This document shows, in pieces, positions 14,600 to 24,557 of a stretch of 64,000 nucleotides of DNA. The notes under the pieces were generated by a model. It did not search any database, was not told the DNA's origin, and saw only the letters and a list, made by a program, of their open reading frames with translations. The stretch is from Nocardiopsis quinghaiensis (GTDB lineage Bacteria > Actinomycetota > Actinomycetes > Streptosporangiales > Streptosporangiaceae): contig NZ_VWVU01000002.1 in assembly GCF_008638365.1 (NCBI RefSeq), positions 310,001 to 374,000 of the forward strand. Direction: 5' to 3'. Each line of letters starts with the position of its first letter. The stretch's first letter is position 1. A program made the position numbers and the translations under genes.

Positions 14600-16718
14600 C
14601 CGTTGCTTCCTCCCCGTTCTCCTCCGCCGATTCGTCCGTGACTTCCGCCGGTTCGGCTCCGGACACCAGCGCGAGTACCGCATCACCGTAGCGATCGAGC
14701 TTCACCGCGCCGACACCGGACACGGCCGAGAGCTGGGTGAGGCTCGTGGGCTCCTGCTCGGCGATGGCCTGGAGGGTCGCGTCGGTGAAGATCACGTAGG
14801 CGGGCACCTTCTGCTCCTGCGCGCTCTCACGGCGCCAGTCGCGCAGCCGCTCCAGCAGCGCCTCGTCGTAGTTGGACGGGCAGTCCAGACAGCGGCCCAG
14901 CTTGCGCTCGGCCGCGTCGGTGAGGGTGGTCCCGCACACCCGGCAGCGGGCCACGCCGCCCTTGCGGCGCTCGGCGCGCCGGGAGGAGGTGGAGGGGGAG
15001 GCGGGCCGCAGCCCGTCCAGGAACCGAGAGGGCCTGCGGGTCTTCCTCCCGCCGGGCGAGCGGGCCAGGGACCACGACATCATCAGGCGCTCGCGGGCCC
15101 GGGTGACGCCCACGTAGAACAGGCGGCGCTCCTCCTCCACCTGCTCGTCGGTCTCGGCGTAGATGATCGGCATCATGCCCTCGGTGAGGCCGACCAGGAA
15201 GACGGCGTCCCACTCCAGGCCCTTGGCCGAGTGCAGGGAGGCGATCGTGACGCCCTCGAATCCCGGCGCGTGCTCGGTGGCCATCCGCATGTCGAGCTCT
15301 TCCACGAAGTCGGCCATGGTCACCGGGTGGCCGTCGGGACGCGGCTTGGCGGCCATGTCCTCGGCCAGCTGGGCGAGCGCGGACAGCGACTCCCAGCGCT
15401 CGCGGGCCTGGCGGCCCTCGGGCGCGCTCTCGGTCAGGCCGAGCTGGCCGAGCAGCTGGCGGACCGTGCGCACCAGGGGGTCGGCCTCCTCCCCCGCGGC
15501 GCCGTGCCGGGCGCCGCGCAGGGTGTGCACGGCCTGCTTGATCTCGGGGCGCTCGAAGAAGCGTGTGGTGCCGCGCATGGTGAACGGCACGCCCTCGTCG
15601 GTCAGGGCCTGTTCGTAGGCGGCCGACTGGCCGTTGGTGCGCACCAGCACCGCGATCTCGCTGGCCGGGGTGCCGCCCTCCATCAGGACGCTGACCTTGC
15701 GGGCGACCCCGGTGGCCTCGGCGGGCTCGTCCTCGTACTCCTGGTACATCGGGTCGGGGCCCTCGGGTCGCTGCGCCTGGAGGGTCAGGTACCGGGCGGA
15801 GGTGGTGCCGCGCGCCTGGGCGATGACGTGGTTGGCCACCCGTACCACCTGGGGGGTGGAGCGGTAGTCGCGTACCAGCTCGACCATGGTGGCGTGCGGG
15901 TAGCGCGCGGCGAACCCGGTCAGGTAGCCGGGGGTGGCGCCCGCGAAGGAGTAGATGGTCTGGCTGGGGTCTCCCACCACGCACAGGTCGTCGCGGTCGC
16001 CCAGCCAGGCGTCCAGCAGGAGCCGCTGAAGCGGGTTGACGTCCTGGAACTCGTCGACGACGAAGTACCGGTACTGGTCGCGCACGCGCTGGGCGATGGC
16101 CGGGTACTCGTTGATCATGCCCGCGGTGAGTTCGAGCATCGACTCGAAGTCGAGCAGGTTGTGCTCGCGGCGCAGGTCCTCGTATGCCTCGAAGACGCGG
16201 GCCACCTCACCCGCGGACATCGGGGGCTGGCGGCCCGCCTTGACCACGGCCTTGTCGTAGTCGGTGGGGCGCACCTGGGTGACCTTGGCCCACTCGATCT
16301 CGCTGGCCAGGTCGCGCAGGCCGGCGCGGTCGGGCTGCAGGCCGACCGAGTGGGCGGCGCGGGAGACGGCCTGGATCTTGCTCTCGACGAGGGTGGGCTT
16401 CTCACCGCCGACGACCTGCGGCCAGAAGAAGGACAGCTGCCGCAGGGCGGCGGCGTGGAAGGTGCGGGCCTGCACGCGTGGGGCGCCCAGGCCGCGCAGG
16501 CGGCCGCGCATCTCGCCGGCGGCGCGTGCGGTGAAGGTGACCGCGAGGACCTGCTGTTCGGACACCACCCCGCTGGCGACCGCGTACGCGATGCGGTGGG
16601 TGATGGCGCGGGTCTTCCCTGTTCCGGCACCGGCCAGGATGCACACGGGGCCGCGCAGGGCGCGCGCCGCCTGGGTCTGCTCCGGGTCCAGTTCCTCCAG
16701 GACGCGGTCGGGGTCCAT
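14592..16718 (-). CDS. uvrD2: ATP-dependent DNA helicase UvrD2
   Basis: 708 residues, SF1A helicase. ATG 16718 has GGAG five bases upstream; upstream in-frame sequence is not needed. Q-motif/Walker A GAGTGKTR (about 28-35), Walker B VVDEFQDVN, motif III VGDPSQTIYSFAGA, and motif VI region VGVTRARERLMMSW are present. Downstream comes a tetracysteine motif (CRVCG, then RCLDC) and a C-terminal HRDC domain (about 625-700). Tetracysteine plus HRDC distinguishes actinobacterial UvrD2 from UvrD1/PcrA. It is a 3'-5' DNA unwinding motor in repair. Adjacent to whiB7 and mycoredoxin as in M. tuberculosis. Confidence 0.95.
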   Translation of the reverse strand: MDPDRVLEELDPEQTQAARALRGPVCILAGAGTGKTRAITHRIAYAVASGVVSEQQVLAVTFTARAAGEMRGRLRGLGAPRVQARTFHAAALRQLSFFWPQVVGGEKPTLVESKIQAVSRAAHSVGLQPDRAGLRDLASEIEWAKVTQVRPTDYDKAVVKAGRQPPMSAGEVARVFEAYEDLRREHNLLDFESMLELTAGMINEYPAIAQRVRDQYRYFVVDEFQDVNPLQRLLLDAWLGDRDDLCVVGDPSQTIYSFAGATPGYLTGFAARYPHATMVELVRDYRSTPQVVRVANHVIAQARGTTSARYLTLQAQRPEGPDPMYQEYEDEPAEATGVARKVSVLMEGGTPASEIAVLVRTNGQSAAYEQALTDEGVPFTMRGTTRFFERPEIKQAVHTLRGARHGAAGEEADPLVRTVRQLLGQLGLTESAPEGRQARERWESLSALAQLAEDMAAKPRPDGHPVTMADFVEELDMRMATEHAPGFEGVTIASLHSAKGLEWDAVFLVGLTEGMMPIIYAETDEQVEEERRLFYVGVTRARERLMMSWSLARSPGGRKTRRPSRFLDGLRPASPSTSSRRAERRKGGVARCRVCGTTLTDAAERKLGRCLDCPSNYDEALLERLRDWRRESAQEQKVPAYVIFTDATLQAIAEQEPTSLTQLSAVSGVGAVKLDRYGDAVLALVSGAEPAEVTDESAEENGEEATDE

Positions 16719-16963
16719 GGTGCTCCTGCATCGGGTCGGGGCAAATGGGTCGGCGGCCCAGTCTCTCAAGTATCAGCCGTGCCGGGGAGCGGATCGGCCG
16801 CGGCGCTCCGCCGAACCGCTGGTCACGCGGCGCACCAGACATTCCAGAACCAGTTGGGCCTGTGAGGCGTCCCACGGTGTGTCGCACGGTCGCGGGAAGC
16901 GCTCCGGTCCCCTCGGTGTTGAGATGACCGGATGCACCCACCGACCGTAGACGGAAGAAAGGC

Positions 16964-17233
16964 GTGAGCGAGATGACGAGCGCTGCGACCGGACAGTTCA
17001 CGATGTACACCACCCCGTGGTGCGGGTACTGCAAACGGCTCAAGAGCCAGCTCTCCCGTGAGGGGATCACCGGTCACGAGGTGAACATCGAGGAGCACCC
17101 GGAGGCCGCGGATCTCGTGATGAGGGCCAACGGAGGGAACCAGACGGTCCCGACGCTGGTCTTCAGCGACGGAGCGGCGATGACCAACCCGTCTCTCGCT
17201 CAGGTGAAGCAGAAGCTGGCCGAGTTGTCGTAG
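16964..17233 (+). CDS. mrx1: Mycoredoxin (glutaredoxin-like thiol oxidoreductase)
   Basis: 89 residues, thioredoxin fold. The active site TPWCGYCKR (CGYC) and the cis-Pro segment NQTVPTLVF are intact. Mycoredoxins reduce mixed disulfides between proteins and mycothiol in actinobacteria. Start is GTG 16964 (ggaag upstream) or ATG 16973. Divergent from uvrD2, and next to a terminator hairpin. Confidence 0.92.
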   Translation: MSEMTSAATGQFTMYTTPWCGYCKRLKSQLSREGITGHEVNIEEHPEAADLVMRANGGNQTVPTLVFSDGAAMTNPSLAQVKQKLAELS

Positions 17234-17249
17234 GACGGACGCGGGCCGC

Positions 17250-17277
17250 CGGTCGCGCCCCGGGAGGGGTGCGGCCG
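17250..17277 (+). terminator. Terminator downstream of mycoredoxin gene
   Basis: A 12-bp stem with two G-T wobbles (17250-17261 with 17266-17277) and a GGGA loop, 16 bases after the stop codon. Confidence 0.6.
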
Positions 17278-17344
17278 CCGCCCCGTCATGGGGCCCGCCT
17301 CCGGCGGCGCACCTCCGACGGCGCTCGGGCCTTGGAGGGCTCGA

Positions 17345-17836
17345 ATGATGACGACGGGGAGTGTTGAGTTGGGGGAGGACATGCGGCCTCATGACACAGC
17401 GGTCACCGACACGGTGGACGGCGGCGTGATCCGCCGCACCCCGACGGGGTGGCGGGTGGACGGCGGCGAGGAGGTGCCCGACCTGGTGAGCGCGATGGTC
17501 CTGGCGGACCTGTTGTCCCGGGAGTCGGGGATCCGGGTCCCACGCGCGCAGGCGCCCGGCCGCGCCCCCGAGGGGGCGTCCGAGGCCGAGCGGCTGCGGC
17601 ACACCATCGCGCAACTGGAGCACGCCCTGTACTCGCGTGTGGTGGTGGAGCAGGCGATCGGGGTCCTGGCGGAGCGGCACACGATGGAGCCGCGCGAGGC
17701 CTTCGAGCGGCTGCGCTCCTCGGCGCGCTCGCGCGGCCGGAAGGTGGCCGAACTGGCGCGGGACGTGGTGGAGAGCAGCACGAGCCCTCTCACCGCCCTG
17801 CCCGACGAGCTGGACGCCTCGCCCGGCCCCCGCTGA
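17345..17836 (+). CDS. ANTAR domain-containing putative transcription antiterminator
   Basis: 163 residues from ATG 17345 (GGAGG six bases upstream); ATG 17348 and 17381 are alternatives. The C-terminal half, from LRHTIAQLEHALYSRVVVEQ to KVAELARDVV, is an ANTAR RNA-binding three-helix domain with the AIGVLAERHTMEPREAFERL pattern. The N-terminus is short and lacks a GAF, PAS or receiver domain, so the input is not apparent. ANTAR proteins bind paired hairpins in nascent RNA to prevent termination. Its target is unknown. Confidence 0.87.
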   Translation: MMTTGSVELGEDMRPHDTAVTDTVDGGVIRRTPTGWRVDGGEEVPDLVSAMVLADLLSRESGIRVPRAQAPGRAPEGASEAERLRHTIAQLEHALYSRVVVEQAIGVLAERHTMEPREAFERLRSSARSRGRKVAELARDVVESSTSPLTALPDELDASPGPR

Positions 17837-17885
17837 GGACGGACGCGGCCGGGCCGCCGGGCCGGGGGTCCGGTCGTCGGTCCCG

Positions 17886-18836
17886 TCACCAGCCGCCGGG
17901 GAGTTCGGCGCCGTACCAGTGCTCGATGAGGGTGCGGGCGATCGACACCCGGCCGGGCAGCACGACCTCCTCGGAGTGCACGGCCTCGGCCAGCTCGGAG
18001 CGGGTGAACCAGCGGGCGACGGCGATCTCGTCGTCGGTGCACTCGGTCTCACCCACGGCGCGCGCGGTGTAGCCCACCATGAGGCTGCGCGGGAACGGCC
18101 AGGGCTGGGACGCCAGGTAGCACGGCCGCTCGACCACGATCCCCACCTCCTCGGCGACCTCGCGGACCACGGCCTGCTCCAGCGACTCCCCCGCGTCGAC
18201 GAACCCGGCCAGCACGGAGAAGCGGCGGGCGTCCCACCTGGGGTTGTTGCCGAGCAGCATCTCCTCGCGCCCGTCGCGCTCGCGGTGCACCAGCATGATC
18301 ACCGCCGGGTCCGTCCGGGGGTACTGCTCACTGCCCTCCCTCTCGCACACGCGCACGTGCCCGGCGGCGGCCTGCGCGGTGGGAGAACCGCAGCGGGGAC
18401 AGAAGCCGTGGGTGGCGTTCCAGTTGGCGAGGGCCACGGCCCGGGTCAGCAGACCGGTGTCGCGGTCACCGAGCAGGGCGCCCACCTCGCGCAGGGACGC
18501 GGGCTCGGCCTGCGGCGTGGCGGTCAGCTCCCGTGCGGAGCGCACCGCGAAGTAGACGCGCTCGCCGTCGGTGCCGAGCAGGTAGCGCTCGCCCCCGGGT
18601 GCGTCGCGGGGGGTGGTGAACACGAGTCCGCGGGTGGGACCGGTGGTGACCAGTGCCCGGGACTGCTTGGCCATGAGCGCCCGCCAGCCGTGGCTCTCGG
18701 GATCGCCGCCCTCCAGGACCAGGACCCGCGTGCCGGGGTCCGCCCACGCCTCGGCCAGCCATGCGTCGTCCAGGCGCCGGTGCGCGGCCGGGTCGACGGA
18801 GAAGCGGGACAGGGAGGGAGTCGCGTCAGCGTCCAT
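17886..18836 (-). CDS. nudC: NAD(+) diphosphatase / NADH pyrophosphatase NudC
   Basis: 316 residues. It cleaves NAD(H) to NMN(H) and AMP and, in other bacteria, removes NAD caps from RNA. A zinc-ribbon start FCPRCGS (about 146-152) is followed by one further Cys (VCEREGSEQYPRTDPA) rather than a full second CxxC. The Nudix box runs from GFVDAGESLEQ to REVAEEVGI, followed by the SQPWPFPRSLM motif that specifies NADH pyrophosphatases. ATG 18836 is preceded by GGAAGGA. Convergent with the ANTAR gene. Confidence 0.93.
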   Translation of the reverse strand: MDADATPSLSRFSVDPAAHRRLDDAWLAEAWADPGTRVLVLEGGDPESHGWRALMAKQSRALVTTGPTRGLVFTTPRDAPGGERYLLGTDGERVYFAVRSARELTATPQAEPASLREVGALLGDRDTGLLTRAVALANWNATHGFCPRCGSPTAQAAAGHVRVCEREGSEQYPRTDPAVIMLVHRERDGREEMLLGNNPRWDARRFSVLAGFVDAGESLEQAVVREVAEEVGIVVERPCYLASQPWPFPRSLMVGYTARAVGETECTDDEIAVARWFTRSELAEAVHSEEVVLPGRVSIARTLIEHWYGAELPGGW

Positions 18837-18918
18837 GGGTCCTTCCGGGGTTCGCGGAGCCGCGGGGCACGGTCCGCACTACAGGGATAGCACCGGTGGC
18901 GGCCGTGCGCATCCGGCG

Positions 18919-20301
18919 TCATCCCAGACCGACGGTACCGAGTTCCTCCCACAGGTAGGCGGCGCTCTCGGCGCCCTTGAGCAGCAGGGGGAGCTCCACC
19001 TTCTCGTTGGGTGCGTGGATGCGGTCCTCGTCCAGTCCGACGGCGACGAACACCAGCGGGGTTTCGAGGATGTCGGCGATGTCGGCCTCGGGTCCGCTGC
19101 CGCCCTCGCGGGTGAACAGGACCTGCGTGCCGAAGGCGCGCTCCATGGCCGCGCGGGCCGCCTTCAGCGCGGTGGAGGACAGGTCGGAGGCGCAGGCGCG
19201 CACGCCGGGACCGCTGAACTCCGTCTCGGCGCGCAGCCCCGCGGGGGTGTTGGCCTCCACGTAGGCGCGGACGCACTCCTGCACGTGCAGCGGCTCCTGG
19301 CCGGGGACCAGTCGGAAGCTGACCTTGGCGTGCGCGGAGCGGGGGACGACGGTCTTGCCGCCCGAGCCGGTGTGGCCGCCCCACATGCCGTTGATCTCGG
19401 CGGTCGGGCGCAGCCAGATCCGCTCCAGCGTGGTGTACCCCCTCTCACCCCATGTGGCGGTGGAGGCGGCGGTGGCCAGCCACTCGCGCTCGTCGAAGGG
19501 CAGCTGGGCGATGAGGTCGCGTTCGGCCTGGCCGGCCTCGACCACCCCGTCATGGAACCCCGGGACGGCGACGCGGTGGTCCTCGTCGTGCAGGCCGGAC
19601 AGCAGGTCGCCCATGGCCTTGAGCGGGTTGGGGACCGCTCCGCCGAAGGATCCGCTGTGCAGGTCGCGCTCGGGGCCGTACAGGCTGATCTCGACGTCGG
19701 TGACGCCGCGCATGCCCACGCACATGGACGGGGTGTCGGCCGCCCACATGGTGGTGTCGGAGATGACGGCGACGTCACAGGCCAGGCGGTCCCTGTTGGT
19801 CCGCATCAGCTCGGCGAAGTGCACCGAGCCCGACTCCTCCTCGCCCTCCACGAGCAGCTTGACCGTGACCGGCGGCGCGTCGGCTCCGGAGGCGGCCATG
19901 GCGGCGCTCACGCCGAGGGCGTGGAAGAGCACCTGCCCCTTGTCGTCGGAGGCGCCGCGCGCGTGCAGGGAGGTGCCGCGCTCGGTGGGCGTGAACGGGT
20001 CGGTCTCCCACTCGGCGACCGGGTCGACGGGCTGGACGTCGTGGTGACCGTAGACGAGCACGGTGGGGGCGGCGGGGTCGGCGGCGGGCCACTCGGCGAA
20101 CACGGCGGGGAGTCCGGGGGTCTCCCACACCTCGACGGTGGGGAACCCGGTGGCGGTGAGGTGGTTCGCGAGCCACCGCGCGGACCGGTGCACGTCACCG
20201 TGGTGCTCGGGGTCGGCGGAGATCGAGGGGATCTCCAGCCACTCCTTGAGGGAGGAGACGAACTCGTCCCTGTGTGCCTCGATATAGGCGCGTGCGTCCA
20301 T
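18919..20301 (-). CDS. M20 family metallodipeptidase
   Basis: 460 residues. Metal-binding and catalytic motifs of the M20 clan are visible: YGHHDVQPVD (first metal His/Asp), RGASDDKGQ (bridging Asp), VEGEEESGS (catalytic Glu pair), and a late REGGSGPEADI segment. A lid/dimerisation domain fills the middle. This resembles CNDP/ArgE-like dipeptidases of actinobacteria; the substrate is probably a dipeptide or acylated amino acid. ATG 20301 with AAGGA eight bases upstream. No signal peptide, so cytosolic. Confidence 0.9.
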   Translation of the reverse strand: MDARAYIEAHRDEFVSSLKEWLEIPSISADPEHHGDVHRSARWLANHLTATGFPTVEVWETPGLPAVFAEWPAADPAAPTVLVYGHHDVQPVDPVAEWETDPFTPTERGTSLHARGASDDKGQVLFHALGVSAAMAASGADAPPVTVKLLVEGEEESGSVHFAELMRTNRDRLACDVAVISDTTMWAADTPSMCVGMRGVTDVEISLYGPERDLHSGSFGGAVPNPLKAMGDLLSGLHDEDHRVAVPGFHDGVVEAGQAERDLIAQLPFDEREWLATAASTATWGERGYTTLERIWLRPTAEINGMWGGHTGSGGKTVVPRSAHAKVSFRLVPGQEPLHVQECVRAYVEANTPAGLRAETEFSGPGVRACASDLSSTALKAARAAMERAFGTQVLFTREGGSGPEADIADILETPLVFVAVGLDEDRIHAPNEKVELPLLLKGAESAAYLWEELGTVGLG

Positions 20302-20474
20302 ATGACCCGTCCTTTCTCGACGTCCTTGTCGGAATCGAGCCTAGAACCTGGACGAACCGCCGAGGACGCCGCCTCCGTTCCAGACGGAGAAGGCCGGTGG
20401 GGAACCTTTTCGGCTGCGGGACACTCGAAGGGCACGGGGCGGGACCAGCCCGCCCGCAGACGAGAGGAATGCCC

Positions 20475-21023
20475 GTGGACACCGTTCCCGCCGCCCCGAT
20501 CACCGAGAGGTTCGGGCGGCTCTTCGACGCGCTCGACTCCGACGACGACGGCTTCGTGACCTGGACGGACTACCAGCGGCTCGTGGAGCGCTACGTCCAC
20601 GGATACGGGCTGGCCCCGCAGGAGCGCCGGGCGCAGGCGGTCCGGGTGTCGTACCAGATGCTCTGGCAGGAGCTGCTGCGCCACTCGGGCGTGGAGGAGG
20701 AACGCCTGGGGCGGGAGGCGTTCGTCGGGGCCATGCACGCGGCGGCGGAGGACCGGAGCCGGTTCAACGCCGCCGAGGGCGTGGCCGAGGCGGTGTTCGA
20801 CCTGCTCGACACCGACGGAGACGACCGGATCAGCCGGGAGGAGTTCCTGCGGTACACGGGCGCCCTCGGCGCGGGGGCCGCCGACGCCGAGGAGCGGTTC
20901 GCGGGGGTGGACACCGACGAGGACGGGTTCATCAGCCGCCAGGAGTTCGTGCTCTCGGCACGGGAGTACCTGTTCGGGGACGACACGCGGTCCCCGGGCG
21001 GCTTCGTCTTCGGCGTGGTCTGA
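20475..21023 (+). CDS. EF-hand calcium-binding protein (calerythrin-like)
   Basis: 182 residues if started at GTG 20475, chosen because agagga lies six bases upstream; ATG 20469 touches that ribosome-binding site. Three canonical EF-hand loops are visible: DSDDDGFVTWTDY (near the N-terminus), DTDGDDRISREEF and DTDEDGFISRQEF (C-terminal pair); a middle, degenerate hand probably lies between. The arrangement is that of actinobacterial calerythrin/CabD-like proteins, which act as calcium sensors or buffers. Divergent from the M20 gene and followed by a palindromic terminator. Confidence 0.9.
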   Translation: MDTVPAAPITERFGRLFDALDSDDDGFVTWTDYQRLVERYVHGYGLAPQERRAQAVRVSYQMLWQELLRHSGVEEERLGREAFVGAMHAAAEDRSRFNAAEGVAEAVFDLLDTDGDDRISREEFLRYTGALGAGAADAEERFAGVDTDEDGFISRQEFVLSAREYLFGDDTRSPGGFVFGVV

Positions 21024-21075
21024 CCCCGGCCCGCCGGGCGTCGGCCCGGTCCGGCCCAGGGCGCGTGGGACGGAA

Positions 21076-21103
21076 GGGGCGCCGGGACCGGTCCCGGCGC
21101 CCC
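21076..21103. terminator. Bidirectional terminator between EF-hand gene and adnB
   Basis: A 28-base perfect palindrome (21076-21089 with 21090-21103) of G/C-rich arms between convergent genes. Confidence 0.75.
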
Positions 21104-21107
21104 GCCC

Positions 21108-24100
21108 TCACCCGGGTTCGGGGACGGCCTCGATGAGCGCGGCCAGGCCCTCGGCGTCGAGCAGGTCCGCGGGGCGCACGGTCAGTCCCGCGCGCACGTA
21201 GTGGAAGGCGGCGCGCACCTCCTCCAGCTCCGCCCCCGCCAGGTCCGCCCAGGCCAGGCGGTAGGCGGCCAGCTGCACGCCCGCGGCGCGGCGCTCGGCG
21301 TCGCCGGAGGGAGGGCGGCCGGTCTTCCAGTCCACCACGTCGTAGCGGCCCGTTCCGGAGTCGTGGAAGACCGCGTCCATACGGCCCCGGATCAGCCGGT
21401 CGCCGATGACCGTCTCGAAGGGCACCTCCACCTCCACCGGGACTCGCGAGCCCCACTCGCTCTCCTCGAAGCGGGTCTGGAGCTCGGCGAGGTCCTCGTC
21501 CTCCCCCGCGGTCTCGTCCGCGGCGCCGGGCAGCTCGTCCAGCAGGGCGGCGCGCTGGCCGAACCGCTGCTCCAGCCAGGCGTGGAAGGCGGTGCCGCGC
21601 CGGGTGTGCGGCGCGGGCGGACGGGGCAGCGGACGCCGGATCTGCCGTGCCAGTGCGGAGGGGTCGCGTGCCAGCCACACCATGGACGACACCGACAGGT
21701 GGCCGGGCAGCTCGACCTGGACGACTCCCTCTCCGCTCCTGTCCTCCTCGGCGTGGCGGTGGGCGAGCAGCAGCTCGGTGTCGCGTTCCCACCCCCGCAG
21801 GCGGCGGCTCAGCTTGGGCGGCGGCGCGTCCCTCTCCTCCGCGGGGTCGGTCTCCCCCGCGAGCAGGCGGGCGCGGGCGCGCTCGACGAGGTCGGCGCCG
21901 GCGAGGATCTCGGCACGGCGGTCGCGCGTACCACCCGGGGCGGCGCCCTCCTCGTCCGGCACGCCGGAACCGGTGTCCTCCTCGGGCGGCCACACGGCCG
22001 TGTCGTCCTCTTCCTCCTCGTAGGGGTTGTCGTCGGGGTCGGGCCGGGGCTCCCAGTGCTCGACCCTCCTGGGGCCGCCGTCGCCGCAGGCCTGCTGGAT
22101 CTCCTCCAGGAACCGCGAGGGCCCGCGCTCGCTCGCGGCGTCGCGCCCCCACCAGTGGCCGGTGCACAGCAGGGCGAAGGAGGCACGGGTGACGGCGACG
22201 TAGGCCAGGCGCCGCTCCTCCAGCAGGTGGCGCTCCTGTTCGGCCGCCTTGAACTCGTCGATGCCCTTCTTGTCGACCGCCAGGAGCTCGGGCAGGTTCC
22301 GCCGGTCCCCGCGCAGCCGGTAGGGCAGCAGGTGCTCGCCCTTGATCCACATGTCGCCCTCGGACAGGCTCGTGGGGAACAGCGGCGCGTACTTGCCGCC
22401 GCTGATACCGGGCACGACCACCACGGGCCACTGCAGTCCCTTGGAGGCGTGCATGGTCATGAGCTTGACGGTGTCGCTGCCGCTGACGCGCTCGCCGGGG
22501 GCCAGGCCGCTCTCCCGCTCGGCCGCGGCCCTGAGGTAGCTGAGGAAGCTGCCCAGTGTGGGGTCCTCGCTGTTGCCCGCGAAACGGACCGCGTGGTCGA
22601 CGAACGCGTCCAGGTCCGCGCGCGCGGACAGCGGGTCGCGACCGATGCGGGCGCCCACCTCGATGTCCAGGCCGAGCATCCGCTCGGTCTCGGTGACCAG
22701 GTCGGGCAGCGGCTGGCCGATGAGTTTGCGCAGGATCCGCAGCTCCTCGGCGAGGCGGCCGAGCCGCTCGCGGGCGGCCTCGGAGTAGTTCTCGGCCGGG
22801 CCCGGGTCGTCCAGGGCGTCCACCAGACTGCCGCTCTCGGCGGTCAGGTCGAGGACGGTGCGGCGCAGGACGTCGTCCTCGGGTGCCTCGCCGGGGTCGG
22901 GCGAGGTGAGGTCGCGCCGGGTGTGGCGGGCCAGCTCCGCGGCGCGGGCGCCGAGCGCGGCGAGGTCGCGCGGCCCGATCCGCCAGCGCGGACCGGTGAG
23001 GACGCGGGCGAGCTCGTTGCCCGCGGAGGCGTCGTGGACCACGCGCAGGGTGGCGATGATGTCGCGGACCTCGGGCACCATCATGAGCCCGCCCAGGCCG
23101 ACGACCTCCACGGGGATCTCGCGCTCCTCCAGGGCCTCGCGCAGCGCCGGGAACTGGGAGCGCTTGCGGCACAGCACGGCGATGTCGCCGGGGCTGATCC
23201 CGCCGTCCGCGGCGGCGCCGTGCTCTCCCGGAGGCCAGGGAAGCCCGTCCGGAGCGGTCTCGGCGCCGCCCGGCTCGCCGGGGGCGGCGCGAAGGTACCC
23301 CTCGACCTGTTCGGCGATCCACGCGGCCTCGTCCCTCTGGCCGACGAACAGGCCCGTGCGGACGGTACCCCGGCCGCGCCGGGCCGGGCCGGGGTGCAGG
23401 ACGGGCACCTCGGCGCTCTCGGCGCGCAGGGGTTCGGAGATGTGCTTGGCGACCTCCAGGACGTGTTCGCCGTTGCGGAAGCTGGTGGCCAGGCGGCGCA
23501 CGGGCGCGGCACGGCCCGGTGCGGCCGGGAAGTCGTTGGGGAAGTTGGTGAGGTTGGCGGCCACGGCCCCCCGCCAGCCGTAGATGGACTGGCAGGGGTC
23601 GCCGACGGCGGTGACCGGGTGGCCCTCGCCGAACAGGGCGCGCAGCAGCACGAGCTGGGCGTGGCTGGTGTCCTGGTACTCGTCCAGCAGGACCACGCGG
23701 AACCGGCCCCGCTCGATGAGGCCGACCTCCGGGTGGTTCTCGGCGATGCGGGCGGCCAGGGACACCTGGTCGCCGAAGTCCATGGACTCCCGGACGTGCT
23801 TGGCGTGCTCGTAGCGCTCCACGAGCGGCAGGAGCTGTTCGCGGCGCAGCTGGGCGTTGAGCAGGTTGCGGGTGGGCACCGCGGGCTTGCGCGGCAGGGC
23901 GTCGACGGCCGCCCTCAGCCACCGGCCGATACCGCGCACCTGCTCGGTGGTGGTGAGGTGGTCGGCGATCTGCCCGGACAGGCCCAGGACCCGGCGGGTG
24001 ACGGTGTCGGCCCCGACCGTGACCAGGTCCATGGGGCCGTCGTACTCACCGACGATCCGGGAGGCCAGCTGCCAGGCCTGGCCCTCGCTGAGCAGGCGGG

Positions 24101-24557
24101 AGGTGGGCTCGACGGCCTCGCGCAGGGCGTGGTCGGAGACGATGCGCCCGGCGTAGGCGTTGTAGGTGGACACGGTGGGCTCGCCGTCGAACAGCTCCTC
24201 GGGCAGCTGCTCGGTGGCGCGCAGCTGCTCCAGGCGCTTGCGCACGCGCTCGGCCAGCTCGGCGGTGGCCTTGCGGGTGAAGGTCAGGCCGAGGACCTGC
24301 TCGGGGCGCACGTGGCCGTTGGCCACCAGCCACACCACCCGGGAGGCCATGGTCTCGCTCTTGCCCGATCCCGCGCCCGCGATGACCACGCCGGGTTCCA
24401 GGGGGGCGGAGACGACCTGGGACTGCTCGGCGGTGGGTTCGGGCTGGCCGAGGAGGCGGGCGAGTTCCGAGGGGGAGAAGCGGGGATGGGGCTGGAGGCG
24501 GGGCCGGGGGTCCGGTTCGGATGGGGAGTGGGGTTGGTGGGGGTGGGTTTCAGACAT
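21108..24557 (-). CDS. adnB: ATP-dependent helicase-nuclease subunit AdnB
   Basis: 1149 residues from ATG 24557, which overlaps the adnA stop by 8 bases (ATGTCTGA). N-terminal SF1A helicase: Walker A GAGSGKSE, Walker B LLDEYQDTS, motif III GDPCQSIYGWRGA, and motif VI AYVAVTRAS. C-terminal RecB-type PD-(D/E)XK nuclease: HAWLEQRF, GRMDAVF and VVDWKTG with catalytic Asp and Lys intact, then QLAAYRLAW. AdnAB is the actinobacterial counterpart of RecBCD/AddAB that unwinds and resects double-strand breaks. Order adnA-adnB matches mycobacteria (Rv3202c-Rv3201c). A long open frame antisense to it is a high-GC shadow. Confidence 0.94.
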   Translation of the reverse strand: MSETHPHQPHSPSEPDPRPRLQPHPRFSPSELARLLGQPEPTAEQSQVVSAPLEPGVVIAGAGSGKSETMASRVVWLVANGHVRPEQVLGLTFTRKATAELAERVRKRLEQLRATEQLPEELFDGEPTVSTYNAYAGRIVSDHALREAVEPTSRLLSEGQAWQLASRIVGEYDGPMDLVTVGADTVTRRVLGLSGQIADHLTTTEQVRGIGRWLRAAVDALPRKPAVPTRNLLNAQLRREQLLPLVERYEHAKHVRESMDFGDQVSLAARIAENHPEVGLIERGRFRVVLLDEYQDTSHAQLVLLRALFGEGHPVTAVGDPCQSIYGWRGAVAANLTNFPNDFPAAPGRAAPVRRLATSFRNGEHVLEVAKHISEPLRAESAEVPVLHPGPARRGRGTVRTGLFVGQRDEAAWIAEQVEGYLRAAPGEPGGAETAPDGLPWPPGEHGAAADGGISPGDIAVLCRKRSQFPALREALEEREIPVEVVGLGGLMMVPEVRDIIATLRVVHDASAGNELARVLTGPRWRIGPRDLAALGARAAELARHTRRDLTSPDPGEAPEDDVLRRTVLDLTAESGSLVDALDDPGPAENYSEAARERLGRLAEELRILRKLIGQPLPDLVTETERMLGLDIEVGARIGRDPLSARADLDAFVDHAVRFAGNSEDPTLGSFLSYLRAAAERESGLAPGERVSGSDTVKLMTMHASKGLQWPVVVVPGISGGKYAPLFPTSLSEGDMWIKGEHLLPYRLRGDRRNLPELLAVDKKGIDEFKAAEQERHLLEERRLAYVAVTRASFALLCTGHWWGRDAASERGPSRFLEEIQQACGDGGPRRVEHWEPRPDPDDNPYEEEEDDTAVWPPEEDTGSGVPDEEGAAPGGTRDRRAEILAGADLVERARARLLAGETDPAEERDAPPPKLSRRLRGWERDTELLLAHRHAEEDRSGEGVVQVELPGHLSVSSMVWLARDPSALARQIRRPLPRPPAPHTRRGTAFHAWLEQRFGQRAALLDELPGAADETAGEDEDLAELQTRFEESEWGSRVPVEVEVPFETVIGDRLIRGRMDAVFHDSGTGRYDVVDWKTGRPPSGDAERRAAGVQLAAYRLAWADLAGAELEEVRAAFHYVRAGLTVRPADLLDAEGLAALIEAVPEPG